Assembly: GCF_016802725.1 (NCBI RefSeq)
Contig: NC_052671.1
Coordinates: forward strand, 8,537,501 to 8,601,500
Reading direction: 5' to 3'
DNA length: 64,000 nucleotides
Origin: Solenopsis invicta
Lineage: Eukaryota; Arthropoda; Insecta; Hymenoptera; Formicidae
Made by a program: the position numbers and the translations under genes. The stretch's first letter is position 1. Each line of letters begins with the position of its first letter. Under the pieces are notes generated by a model. The model was not told where the DNA came from. It made no database searches and was given only the letters and a program-made list of their open reading frames with translations. Below are positions 1 to 11,699 of this stretch, in pieces.

Positions 1-287
1 TAAAAAAATTATTGTGGCTATTAAGATAATTTTATCTACTATGACGTATTAATATGTGAAAAATTATAATTTAACTTCAAAATTATGAAGTTGGTTTTTA
101 GTTACTTTTTCTGTATAAGTGCGATATAATATCAAAAGATTAGTAGCGCGAGTCTGATTTGTGCTATTGTTTTTAAAAATAAAAGTGTTTACAATCGTTC
201 TTTGTTATTCTCTCTGTTCTATACTAAAAATGAGATATTTTGTCGTGTAGTATGAAAATGGAATATTTTTCTTCTTAAATATCTTAC

Positions 288-2706
288 GTTTCCAAACATT
301 TCTATCGAAAATGTTCCAAATTTTCCAGCTTTTAACCTAAACGGTATCGCTGATCGATGTATCATAAATATTAAATTCTTTGCGTCTTTCGGCGGTAAAT
401 CATACCATTTGCATTCATATGCGCCATGCATCATATTAATGCTCTGAAAATCATCTTTTGTATTGCACAAAAAAGTCATGTTTAATAAATAATAATTATC
501 TTACCTCCTTTGAAAGTTTTTCAGCTGAATAACAATAAATATATAAATGCATCAATTCATAGATGAAGTAAAGCAAAGCATAAATTTTGGTGATAATAGG
601 TACATCCAAATGCTTTATTACTATCTGAAAATAATATTTATTTTTTTCCTAAATCCGAAAAACTAATTTATAGTAATCAATCGTACAAAAAATTTTAATT
701 TTACGTTTCTTATCTCTATAGTAAAAACTACAAAAAAAATTATTAAATTACTAAATCATTAAATTTAAAAATTGAAAAAAAAACATTTAATGTATATCAA
801 TCTTTTTTCTTCTATAAATTACATGAAAAACAAAACAAATCATCTGACTTACCGTGAAAAATTGAAAGCTTTTAAAACACAACTGAAAGGTTGTAGCAAA
901 CATGTGTAGAAATAATATTATGCTGTAGCAATTGTTGATTATTTTTATGTTCCTTAAAAATTTATAGATTTAGTATTATGGACTAGTTAGGATTATTTTA
1001 TAATATACAAATTTAAAAAAAAAGATTTAATTTAGATCTTGACTTATAAAATCGACTGATATCACACGTTTTATTTATCCAGATTTAAAGTTTTAAAATT
1101 TCAACATTTTTGCAGTATTTAAAATTAATATATATTCTAATATATATTATTATAATATATTAGAAATGTAGTATCTTAATCAAGAGATTATGAGACAATT
1201 AGGACATTATGTGTACAATATGTATATATCGTAAACAATAGTTATTTTAGGAAAATAGTATCTTATAGGCGATTGCTACCTGCTTGGTCCAATAGCTTTT
1301 GCCGTTCATTTGTGTCCAATTATTATTTCCTAGTCAAATAGCATTTTAACGCAAAAGAAACGGGTAAGAGCTATTTGACTAGGCAGATAATAGCATTTGC
1401 CTAGTCAAATACCATTTTTCTAAAATAACTTACTTACGACATACATATACATATATATATATATATGTATTTATAATTATGGAAGGGAGACATTGAGGAT
1501 TTTATAAGTAAATTGCTGCAAATATTTTAAGATATTTTGCTATTAAATAATGATTTAAAATTTCTTAGTGTACCTGATAAGATGTTCGTGACGTACAGTT
1601 ATCTTAGCCAAACCTTTCTTAAAGCTCGACGAAGATATAGATCCTTCGGCTAATTTGTCAACTAAATTGTTGAGTGCCGCTCGTAGATTTATCAGCTGCG
1701 CGCATATGTGCAATAGAAGCAACGAGATGAAAACGTCGATAGTAGAATTGATAAAACATGAGCATATACCGGCGATAAGTTGAAACAAACAAGTGATTTC
1801 ATAATTTGGACTTTTTTGACTATTGTAAAAATAGTTAAATGGATACACGAGTGTTCTTTGAGGTTGGGATATATTTCGATAAATTTTTATAAGATTGGAG
1901 TTTATGAAAAACGACATTAAGATTATCATCATCGTGTAACATGTAATACATAAGATTCGGCCACGTCTTGTTATATGTAACATTGTATTTCGTTCTTCGT
2001 TATTCTTCAAAGTCCAATCGTTCATGATTGATGCCATCAGCGTTCGAAGTGCTTTCACATTAAATATGATTTATTAGTACAAAGGTATACATAAGTCTTT
2101 TTAAAAAATAAACCTTTTACGGTATTGATCTTAAAACTAAATAATACGCAATTTAATATTTATGACTTTTATAATAAAAACATCTTTCTATTACAATAAA
2201 AATATACATCATAATAAAAATAACTAATTTCTGCATTTATAATAAATTTTTTATAAATGTAATAAATTTTTTATAATATAATAAAAATAATATTAAAATA
2301 TAATAAACTTTACTCTCTTGTGATAAAATAATATAATAATATAATAATAACTTTCTTGTAATAAAATAGAATAAATCTTACTCTCTTATAATAAAAATAA
2401 TAAAAAAAATGTTAAATTCTCGAAATGACAACTTACTTTTACGGTGATACCAAGTACCGAATATTTTGCATAGTGCCAACACGCAGAAGTTGGCGGCGGC
2501 AATACCTTCAACCAAACGAATTATGTTTCCCCATGCACGAATCGTATTTATTATTGTCGGCATGATCACGTAAAAGAGCACGATACATATAGCGATTATG
2601 AATCTTATGTTTGGCCGGTGGAAATCACTTAATGATGCAAGTGGATCGGGCCATACGCCGATTATCCATAAACTATGGCGACTCACTCCAAAGGCATAAT
2701 TAAAAC
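288..2706 (-). CDS. Odorant receptor A (7tm_6), core exons
   Basis: Insect odorant receptor, a ligand-binding subunit expected to pair with Orco in olfactory neuron membranes. Exons in transcript order are 2437-2706, 1574-2051, 853-952, 505-624 and 288-443, with GT/AG ends and consistent phases, giving about 375 residues. The first exon carries TM1-TM2 with the family signature IIGVWPDP; the second carries two more membrane segments and ends in RHEHLIR. The third holds NCYSIILFLHM, the fourth HLYIYCYSAEKLSKE, and the fifth AYECKWYDL, KDAKNL and the AGKF stretch that precedes TM7. The N-terminus needs an upstream exon because this exon opens at an acceptor (gtgttag) without an ATG. The usual final exon with a KTS-type motif is not visible and may lie left of the window. 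No stops or frameshifts occur in the five exons. Family assignment is firm; ligand is unknown. Confidence 0.88.
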
Positions 2707-2720
2707 CTAACACAATCAAA

Positions 2721-3222
2721 ATTTAAATATGTTTTTGGACCGATAGTATAACAACACAATGATAATAAAAATTTCTTCTTAGTTCGCAGCTAGGTCTTAG
2801 TGCTTATTTTTATTCGTGAAATTTTACATCTTTCTTCAAATTCAACCAAAATGTGCGCCGAATTTATTTTCCGGTTGTAACACAGCATGTCGAATAAGAA
2901 TTAGTAATATCACTATTTTTTATTAAATTAATTATATAATTAATTTAATATAATAATTGATGCTGATTTGTATCTATATATCCATTCTCCCCTGAAAAAA
3001 CTGTAAGAAATTTATTGCGAAAAATAACACTCCACTCAGGGTTTGAACCTGACACCTCCGGAATATCCGATCCTGGTGTTTTACCACCTCGACCACTGGG
3101 AAACTGCGTTACGACCGGAAAATAAATTTGGCGCACATTCTGGTTGAATTCGAAGAAGTATGTAAAATCACACGAATAAATATAGACACTAAGACCTAGC
3201 TGCGACCGAAAAAAGTTTTCTT
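2721..3222. mobile_element. Long-inverted-repeat element with tRNA-like boxes, copy in unit A
   Basis: About 500 bp bounded by a 9-bp direct duplication ACAATCAAA (2712-2720 and 3223-3231). It has inverted arms of roughly 100 bp (around 2775-2880 and 3115-3210). Between the arms, on the minus strand, is a tRNA-like stretch with a box A-like GGTCGAGGTGG and a box B-like GGTTCAAACCC. Units B and D carry the uninterrupted site with one ACAATCAAA, so this is an insertion. It could be a foldback element that captured a tRNA-derived SINE, or a SINE with an unusual body. Confidence 0.7.
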
Positions 3223-3459
3223 ACAATCAAATTTCTTATAAAAAATATATTATTGCCATATTAAAGAAATATTATTATTTTACAACACTTTTTCTTTGTT
3301 TTTCTAATTTGCTAGAAGTAATCATTTATTTATTTATTTATTATTTATTTATTTATTAAATTGCAGAACCAGTAATTGTTTCACAAATGATTTTAGTTAT
3401 CATTTTGTAAGTATCATCAACACTCACAATGAAATTCACATGATTTAAATTATTTCTTA

Positions 3460-3868
3460 TTGGGTGTTTAAATAAATGTAGTATAATTTTTTTCGGTGCA
3501 CATGAGCGTTCTTCGTCTTTCACATTAAAATTATTATTTTTTGAAACATTGAAACTACTCTCTACAATTTCTTTCAGATGAAACATGCTCACTATACGCT
3601 TCCACAAGCAAACGATTTTCAGCTCCACTTATCTTAACAATAAAATAGTGTAGTAACTCTTCCCGTAAATGCTGTTCTGTTGGCACAAAAGTCAACGCTT
3701 TCAATACAATGATAAAAATGTATACACGTCCACAAAGTCATATGCTAAATATGAAAACTTGTTTATAGCACTTTCACATATGTATGTGTTGCCACTCTAA
3801 ATTCTATGGATAAAATAATAGTGATGATACTTCTTAGAAAATGGCGCAAAACTTATTCAAGCACCCAA
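3460..3868 (-). mobile_element. Mariner deletion relic, unit A
   Basis: A 409-bp element flanked by TA, with ends TTGGGTGTTTAAATAA and TTATTCAAGCACCCAA as imperfect terminal inverted repeats. The minus strand encodes the N-terminal helix-turn-helix part of a mariner transposase in two frames: HLREELLHYF, then LLVEAYSEHVSSERNCRE, then after a frameshift NNNFNVKDEERSCAPKK. The DDE catalytic half is absent. The same relic sits at the equivalent place in B, C and (truncated) D, so it predates the tandem duplications. Confidence 0.75.
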
Positions 3869-5727
3869 TATAATTTGTTATGGAATAGTAGAGGTTAATC
3901 TTTCTTCAGAAGAAATATTAAGAAATGAATAGATAATAGAAAATAAAAAAATTACATAAAAATAAGATAAGAAATTATATCAATTATTTTACTAAAGCTA
4001 AAATGAATTTAAAGTATTCTTAATAATATCTTTCATTTATAAATCTTTTTAGGAAAATTTTTCGTAAAATATTATATTATTATTCTTTGAAAAATTGCTA
4101 TTTTAATCATATATTTTGATTTTTTAAGAACTAAGGTTTCCAACAAACTCTTTGTCTATAACGGGAGGGAACAAAAAATAATTCGTCTATATGCCAACAG
4201 AATTATCGATTGAACTTATGTACCACGTCCAACTTTGTCACTCAAAAAAAAAAAACAATCCATAATCGAGAAATCACAAGCTGTTGCTAACGTAGAACGT
4301 TTTGCATCTGTTCGCGCAAACCTTCGTGAAACATAAAGTTTCAAACTTCTATGACAGAGGTATAGACGCCTCGCAAAAAATTATGATTCATAAGGACTTT
4401 TGCGACAAATTGTTAAGAGCGAATATTCATCTTATTTAGAAAATAATTGGTATAGCTAATAAATTATAAAATATTATGTATTTATAGTATTGAACATTTT
4501 TTACTAAAGAAATGTTACATAAATCACATATTAAATAATAAATAAAATATACAGTCATTCCAGAGAAAAATCTTTGTAATAATATGAAAGTAAATATAAA
4601 TGATCGTAAAACGGTATGATTAACATAAGGTTAGAAAAATTAAAAATTAAGCATTACTAACAATGTGAATAATAATACTTCTCATGAAATAAATAATAAA
4701 ACTTAATAATGCAGTAGAACTCTGTTTATTAACACTTTTCATTTACATACGGATCAAGAACAATTTTACTGCAGTATCTAAAAATTTACCTACTAGGCAG
4801 AAATAAAAAAAAATATTTTTATTTTAAATTAAAATAATTACGTACGACGATCAAGTATAACAACATTGCAGAAAGTTTCGACACACTGTGGAACGATTTA
4901 AAACGTCCAATATAACTTTTTTCATGGTATAATACAATTATTTTCAGACCTGTATTTCAGCAAAATCGTTCTTTCCGTGTACAAATCAATTTGAAGTTCC
5001 AAATTTACGAACTCATAGCTCAGCTCTTATTATCCGAATAGTTCAAATAGTTTAGATTATCAGAAACTCAAACTCAACGTATACTTTAGTTTTCTGAACT
5101 CTCATTACCTCTTGTTACGAAACTAGTAAGTTCTGATAGAAACAAGTACTCATGAACTTATATTATTTAGTTTGATTCTATATCTCGGTTTTTGAAACTG
5201 TCTTATTACCTGATGTTTGAATAAACGGAATTCTACTGTATACAACGTTTATTAATTTGTTATTTCACTAATAACTATTTATAGTTATAATTGAACTTTT
5301 CAAAAATTCTATGAGATTTAAGTCGGGGTGAATAATTCCTATGTTAACATTCATATAATTGAAAATGTAATTTTTAATTATATTACATAATTGTTTTACA
5401 CTACGCGCCTATGTTTTCAGTAAGATATTAACGAACTTTATGCTACTTTTTTCGAGATGTATTCTACCTTCGTTATCGTTCATTGCAAAGTTCACGGAGC
5501 GAAAATTATCGTTTAACTGAGTCGTTCCTCGTGACTATACCAAACTTAGATTTTGCGCTTGCTCAGTAGAATTGAATCACTACCATCTGTGAGTACTTCT
5601 GTAAACCCTTTCGGATAATGGTCAATAGTAGCATCGTATCGTACGTTAATAGTACGATACTAATCGCCATACGTTGAATCAAATGTGAAAGCAGCTTGCT
5701 TTTCGATTATAAGCAAATTGTCCTTAC
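3869..5727. other. Presumed intron of OR-A, no gene seen
   Basis: AT-rich DNA between the core exons and the candidate first exon. It is repeated in units B and C. Positions 4140-4440 contain short plus-strand reading fragments that look like decayed transposase but cannot be assigned. I see no intact coding sequence, RNA gene or terminator. Confidence 0.6.
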
Positions 5728-5854
5728 CCAGTGAGATAATTCGCTTATTAACATCGATTGCAGAGCTTAATTTCCAGCGTATGTTCAAAATCGGCAAACA
5801 GATGTCACTGAAGTAAGAATGAAGTAAAAACTCAAATACTGCACGTGTTGCCAT
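5728..5854 (-). CDS. Candidate first coding exon of OR-A
   Basis: A 127-nt open segment starts with ATG (MATRAVFEFL...) and ends at a good donor (CTGG|GTAAGG). Its end phase joins in frame to the OR-A exon that starts at 2706 (...ISLG then FNYAF). OR-B has the same structure. The protein sequence resembles nothing I recognise, and A and B are nearly identical here, so conservation says little. In C the ATG is lost and a hAT element is inserted; in D the frame is shifted. Either this is the real N-terminus and C and D are impaired, or the true first exon is elsewhere. Confidence 0.35.
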
Positions 5855-6851
5855 AGAAAATATTATTTATTCGTTGACTTATGCAAATATTATTTAGAGA
5901 AACAAATATATTCTTGTTACAGCTAACGACGCTCCTTTCTCTGAATTAGTAACATTCGCATGTAAGTAACGTTCTGATGCGTTCAGTGCGTCGAAATAAA
6001 TTACACATTACGCACGATATAATTTATTATATTTGGACAAAACGCGGAGAAATCAGCAAAGAGACGACATAATGCGACAGGCGGAAATATTCACCAAAGG
6101 GAGATTAGGGAATTCCACGATATAGTGAACATTGAGGAAATTGCAGGTGATGCAACTCACTTATATTATATAACACATGTGAAGATTAATGAGTAATATA
6201 TTTACAAATATTACTGAATTGTAGCAACTATCGATTCTTGTGTTCCTTGAAAATTTGTATATTATTTACTCGGTACATGTTCACGACATATCATTCACAT
6301 ATTATAATAATTGTATCTTTTTACTACAAATCTTCTTAATTAGAAAAGGTCAAAATAATGAATAAATAATCTATTTTATTATGCCAAAGTATGTACTTGC
6401 CCAACAAAAATTATATTACAGGTAACGTTGCACACATATAATTCTCTTAACATAATATATAGAAAATAAATAGTGAGGTAGTAACACGTACTCATTTTAT
6501 TTTTTATTATTTTCTAACATATTATCTCTCCATTAGTGTCAGCAATAGAGATAAATATCCCATTGACGTTTTCACCGCCTACGTAGAATAAAAATGAAAC
6601 ATAAACTTTGGTTTATTTTGTAAATGATAATAGTGATATTATTTTTATGTATACTAGTAAAGCTCTTATATAAAAAAACATAAAATAAAAAAGAAAATAC
6701 AATATTCAACATACAGAAAGGGATAAATTAAAATTTTGAAACGCGTTTAAGGCCTACTGTATATTTGATTTTTTTCGTTATATCTAAAGTCTTACTGAAA
6801 GATAATGTATTTCAATTACGTTCAATTTTCTGGAATTTCAATTTTTTATTA
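5855..6851 (-). promoter_or_regulatory. Putative upstream (promoter) block of OR-A
   Basis: This block lies directly upstream of the candidate first exon. It is recognisable in all four units (13,685 onward, 22,607 onward, 31,824-32,118) although the units differ in their insertions, and it is the last part of the unit still alignable at the right edge of the array. Units A and B are almost identical here for several hundred bases. A promoter role is inferred from position only; no TATA box or initiator stands out. Confidence 0.35.
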
Positions 6852-8026
6852 CAGTCTGTTAAGTAAGAGCGAGGTCAGTTTTATTCACAACTGGTAAAAG
6901 TATCGCTTTCAAATTTCTGTGAGCCATTAGAGAAAACCTATGTCTCCGATGTGTTTTGAAGAAGGATTCAGTTGTTATTGGTTTTTTATAAGAAAAACAC
7001 ATTAAGCGCCATAAGTGCCAAATACACGCGCTACGAGGCTGTGTTTTTGTGTAGCCATCCAAAAGGTTCAAAAATGTTGCAATCAGCGATTGCTAAATAT
7101 ATGGGGAACTTGAAACAATTCGTACAGAAGTGGGTTCAGCGATATAAGGTCACGAAAGTTGTCGATAGTTTACCGAAACGTGGATTATAAAAAAATTGAA
7201 GAAAAAAGACGATAAAATATTGCAAATTTGTTTTCGCGGAATCCTGGTCTAATACTGCGTCAAAGATAAGCAAAATTGAAGCAAAAAGGTTTAGATATAT
7301 CCTATGTAACTGTTCAAACTCATATCCGTGCTTATGGTATGAAATGCCGCAATACAATAAAGAAACTTCTGTTGAGTGAAAAACGTGTGAAAAAGTGACT
7401 TGCTTGGGCGCACAAGAATATTGATCAAGATTTTAGTAACGTAATTTTTACTTGACGAATTTTCAATATGGGCACGTAGTAGTCTCAAACAAACTTGGTC
7501 AATCTCCAACAGGTATGTCGAGCGAACCGTTAAACACGGAATAAAAGTGCATCTCTTGGACTGCTTTTCAAAGCAAAGATTCGACACTTTGCATCTGTTT
7601 ACATACAATCTGAATGTCAAGAAAATGTTGGGAATATACGAAAAGACTTTGTTACCGTCTGCCGAACGTTGGTTTATTAATAAAAATGAGGATTGAATTC
7701 TGCAAGAGGACAACAATCCTAAGCATCGCAACAAACTCTGTACCAAGTAAAAGGAGCATTCGTTATATTGGATTGGTTGTCGCAGTCGCCCGATGTCAAT
7801 CCGATCATAAATGTGTGGGCATATATCAAGCACGGACTGCGAGGAAAACGTATATATACACTAAAACAGTTATCTCGCAAGATTCGTCAAATTTGGAGGG
7901 CCTTGCCGCTAGAATACACCGTCAATTTAACTGAAAGTATTCGTCGAAGATTCTAGGCGATTATTGACGCCAGTTGTGACTGGACCCATTATTGAGGAAA
8001 TTGCATCGAAGTTCTCATCAAGTAGA

Positions 8027-8065
<39 letters not shown>

Positions 8066-8126
8066 AAAACATTTTAAATAATTTTTTTTATAAATCAACG
8101 CAACCACGCTCTTATTTAACAGACTG
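6852..8126 (+). mobile_element. Tc1-like transposon, degenerate, copy 1
   Basis: A 1,275-bp element with 24-bp terminal inverted repeats (CAGTCTGTTAAGTAAGAGCG... at the left, with a few mismatches at the right) and TA duplications at 6850-6851 and 8127-8128. The plus strand holds a transposase broken by stops and frameshifts. Recognisable parts are an HTH region near 7030-7180, a first-Asp region (IFT then a frameshift) near 7440, the second-Asp motif EDNNPKH near 7700, and SQSPDVNPIINVW at about 7780-7820, where the expected catalytic Glu of NPIEN is Ile. It cannot make transposase. It was duplicated with the array unit (second copy at 14,700). Confidence 0.88.
8030..8061. repeat. TA dinucleotide repeat
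   Basis: Uninterrupted TA alternation inside the right end of the Tc1-like copy; the second copy has a much shorter run at 15,872-15,887. Confidence 0.9.
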
Positions 8127-8464
8127 TATACCTACAATTAGCAACAATAAGAACCACATTAGTAACTCCAATTTGAATTTTAATAACCACAATAATTATT
8201 TTACATCTACTATGATGTATTAATGACGTATTAATGAAAAATTATAATTCAATTTCAAAATTATGAATTTGTAGTTACTTTTTCTGTCTAAGTGCTATAT
8301 AATATTAAAAGATTAGTAGCACGAGTTTGATTTGTAATATTGTTTTTAAAAATAAAAGTGTTTACAATCGTGCTTTGTCATTCTATCTGTTGTATATTAA
8401 AAATGAGATATTTTGTTTTGTAGTAGGTATGGAAAATGAAATATTTTTTTCTTAGATATCTTAC

Positions 8465-9635
8465 GTTTCCAAACATTTCTATCGAAAATGTTCCAAATTT
8501 TCCAGCATTTAATCTAAATGGAATGGCTGATCGATGTAACATAAATATTAAATTCTTCGCGTCTTTCGACTGTAAATCATACCATTTGCATTCATACGCG
8601 CCATGCATCATATTAATGCTCTGAAAATTATATTTTTGTATTGCACAAAAAAATTTGCGTTTAATTAGTAATTAATAATTATCTTACCTCCTTTGAAAGT
8701 TTTTCAGCTGAATAACAATAAATATATAAATGCGTCAATACATAGATGAAATAAATTAAAGCATAAATTTTGGTGATAATAGGTACATCCAAATGCCTTA
8801 TTACTATCTGAAAATAATATTTAGTTTTTTCTAAATCCGAAAAAATTATTTATAATAATCATAATTTATTAATCGTACTTAAAATTTTAATTTTACGTAT
8901 TTTATTTCTATAGTAAAAATTACAAAAAAAATTATTAAATTACTAAATCATTAAATTTAAAAATTGAAAAAGAAAACATTTAAGGTTTATCAATCTTTTT
9001 TCTTATATAAATTACATGGAAAACAAAACAATTCATCTAACTTACCGTGAAAAATTGAAAACTTTTAAAACACAACTGAAAAGTTGTAGAAAACATGTGT
9101 AGAAATAATATTATGCTGTAGCAATTGTTGACTATTTTTATGTTCCTTGAAAATTTATAGATTTAGTATTATGGACTATTTAAGATTATTTTATAATATA
9201 AAAATTGAAAAAAAAAAGATTTTATTTAGATCTTGAATTATAAAATCGACTGATATCACACGTTTTATTTATCCACATTTAAAGTTTTACAATTTCAACA
9301 TTCTCGAAGTCTTGAAAATTAATGTATATTCTAATATATATTATTATAATGTATTATTAGAAATGTAATCTTAATAAAGAGATTATGAGACTTTGCAATT
9401 GGAACATTTTATGTGCGATATTTATACGTCATAAACAATAATTATTTTAGTATCTGACTAGGCGATTGCTACTTACTTGGTCCAATAGCTTTCGCCGTTC
9501 ATTTGTGTTTAAATACTATTTTTCTAATTAAATAGCATTTTAACACAAAAATAAACGGGTGAGAGCTATTTGACTAAGCAGATAATAGAATTTGCCTAGT
9601 CAGATACCATTTTTCTAAAATAACTATTTATCTAC

Positions 9636-9679
<44 letters not shown>

Positions 9680-9703
9680 GTATATATATATATATATATG
9701 TCG

Positions 9704-9737
<34 letters not shown>

Positions 9738-9744
9738 TATATAC

Positions 9745-9777
<33 letters not shown>

Positions 9778-11061
9778 CATACACATATATATACATATAT
9801 ATATATGTATATATATATATTTATTTATTTATAATTATGGATGAGAGACATTGAGGATTTTATAAGTAAATTGCTGCAAATATTTGGAGATATTTTGCTA
9901 TCAAATAATGATTTAAAATTTCTCAGTATACCTAATAAGATGTTCGTGACGTATAGTGATCTCAGCCAAACCTCTCTTAAAGCTCGACGAAGATATAGAT
10001 CCTTTGGCTAATTTGTCAACTAAATTGTTGAGTGCCATTCGTAGATTTATCAGCTGCGCGCAAATGTGCAGTAGAAGCATCGAGATGAAAACGTCGATAG
10101 TAGAACTGATGAAACTTGAGCATACACCGGCGGTAAGTTGAAACAAGCAAGTGATTTCATAGTTTGGACTTTTTTGACTATTGTAAAAATAGTTAAATGG
10201 ATACACGAGCGTTCTTTGAGGTTGGGATATATTTCGAAAGATTTTTATAAGGTTGGAGTTTACGTAAAACGACATTACGAATATCATCATCATGTAACAT
10301 GTAATACATAAGATTCGGCCACGTCTTGTTATATGTAACATTGTATTTCGTTCCTCGTTATTCTTCACAGTCCAATCGATCATGATTGATACCATCAGCG
10401 TTCGAAGTGCTTTCAGATTAAATATGATTTATTAGTACAAAGGTATACAAAAGTCTTTTTAAAAAATAAACCTTTTACGGTATTGATCTTAAAACTAAAT
10501 AATACCCATTTTGATATTTATGACTTTTATAATAAAAACATCTTTCTATTACAATAAAAATATACATCATAATAAAAATAACTAATTTCTGCATTTATAA
10601 TAAATTTTTTATAAATGTAATAAATTTTTTATAATATAATAAAAATAATATTAAAATATAATAAACTTTACTCTCTTGTGATAAAATAATATAATATAAT
10701 AATAACTTTCTTGTAATAAAATAGAATAAATCTTACTCTCTTATAATAAAAATAATAAAAAAAATGTTAAATTCTCAAAATGACAACTTACTTTTACGGT
10801 GATACCAAGTACCGAATATCTTGCATACTGCCAACATGCAGAAGTTGGCGGAGGCGATACATTCCACCATACGTATCACGTTTCCCCAGGCACGAATCGT
10901 GTTTATTATTGTCGGCATGATTGCGTAAAAGAGCACGATACATATAGCGATTAGAAATCTTATGCTTGGCCGGTGGAAATCACTTAATGGTGCAAGTGGA
11001 TCGGGCCATACGCCGATTATCCGTAAACTATGACGACTCACCGCAAAGGCGTAATTAAAAC
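8465..11061 (-). CDS. Odorant receptor B (7tm_6), core exons
   Basis: Second array member. Exons are 10,792-11,061, 9,932-10,409, 9,046-9,145, 8,688-8,807 and 8,465-8,620, with the same lengths (270/478/100/120/156 nt) and phases as OR-A and all open. Family landmarks are RIIGVWPDP, IRHEHLIR, NCYSIILFLHM, YCYSAEKLSKE and AYECKWYDLQSKDAKN. The donor after the 478-nt exon is GTATAC, weaker than in its neighbours. The 270-nt exon resembles OR-D more than A or C, while the 478-nt exon resembles OR-C (MSFYVNS, LTAGVCSSF), so the gene is mosaic. The candidate first exon at 13,558-13,684 joins in phase. The last exon was not found. Expected role is an olfactory receptor subunit. Confidence 0.88.
9639..9818. 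repeat. Expanded TA-rich microsatellite in OR-B intron
   Basis: About 180 bp of TA, with CATA and CG interruptions. The equivalent intron site in A (about 1441-1470) and C (about 17,600-17,640) is only 30-40 bp, so B has expanded. It contains internal palindromic runs and may be unstable. Confidence 0.9.
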
Positions 11062-11290
11062 CTAACACAATCAAATTTCTTATAAAGAATATATTATTGC
11101 CAATTTAAAGAAATATTATTATTTTACAATATTTTTTCTTTGTTTTTCTAATTTGCTAGGAGTAATCATTTATTTATTTATTTATTAAATTGCAGAACCA
11201 TTTAATGTTTCACAAATGTTTTTTTAGTTATCATTTTGTAAATATCATATACACTCACAATGAAATTTGCATGAATTGAATTATTTCTTA

Positions 11291-11699
11291 TTGGGTGTTT
11301 AAATAATTGCAGCATAATTTTTTCTGTTCACATTTGCGTTTTTGTCTTTCACATTAAAATTATTATTTTTTGAAGCATTGAAACTACTCTCTACAATTTC
11401 TTTCAGATGGAACAAGCTCACTATACGCCTCCACAAGCAAACGATTTTCAGCTCCACTTATCTTAACAATAAAATAGTGTAGTAACTTTTTCCGTAAATG
11501 CTGTTCTGTTGGCACAGAAGTCAACGTTTTCAATACAATGATAAAAATGTATACACGTCTACGAAGTGTCATATACTAAATATGAAAACTTGTTTATAGC
11601 ACTTTCACATATGTATGTGATGCCACTCTAAATTCTATGGATAAAATAATAGTGATGATACTTCTTAGAAAATAGCGGAAAACTTATTCAAGCACCCAA
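11291..11699 (-). mobile_element. Mariner deletion relic, unit B
   Basis: Same element as at 3460-3868, flanked by TA, with TTGGGTG... and ...CACCCAA ends. The minus strand reads VPTEQHLRKKLLHYF and LLVEAYSELVPSERNCRE, the mariner N-terminal region, and lacks the catalytic domain. This copy keeps the best frame of the four for the first part, but it is still a deletion derivative. Confidence 0.75.

Noticed and set aside
121..219. Possible last exon of OR-A (reading TNLLILYRTYTEK)
   Set aside because: The frame is open and follows an AG in A, C and D, but B lacks that AG, and B and D stop early. It also lacks the expected KTS-type motif. The evidence is too weak to annotate.
2945..3136. tRNA gene on the minus strand
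   Set aside because: Box A and box B are present, but I cannot fold a convincing acceptor stem and anticodon arm, and the sequence is inside a mobile element with a second decayed copy. Treated as tRNA-derived element sequence.
3356..3628. 90-codon open frame, repeated in units A and C, as a host gene
   Set aside because: Its core (FNVKDEERSCAPKK) and the adjoining frame (LLVEAYSE...SERNCRE) match the N-terminal part of mariner transposases within a TA-flanked element.
7291..7833. 180-codon minus-strand frame
   Set aside because: It is antisense to the degenerate Tc1-like transposase and exists only because of codon structure on the other strand.
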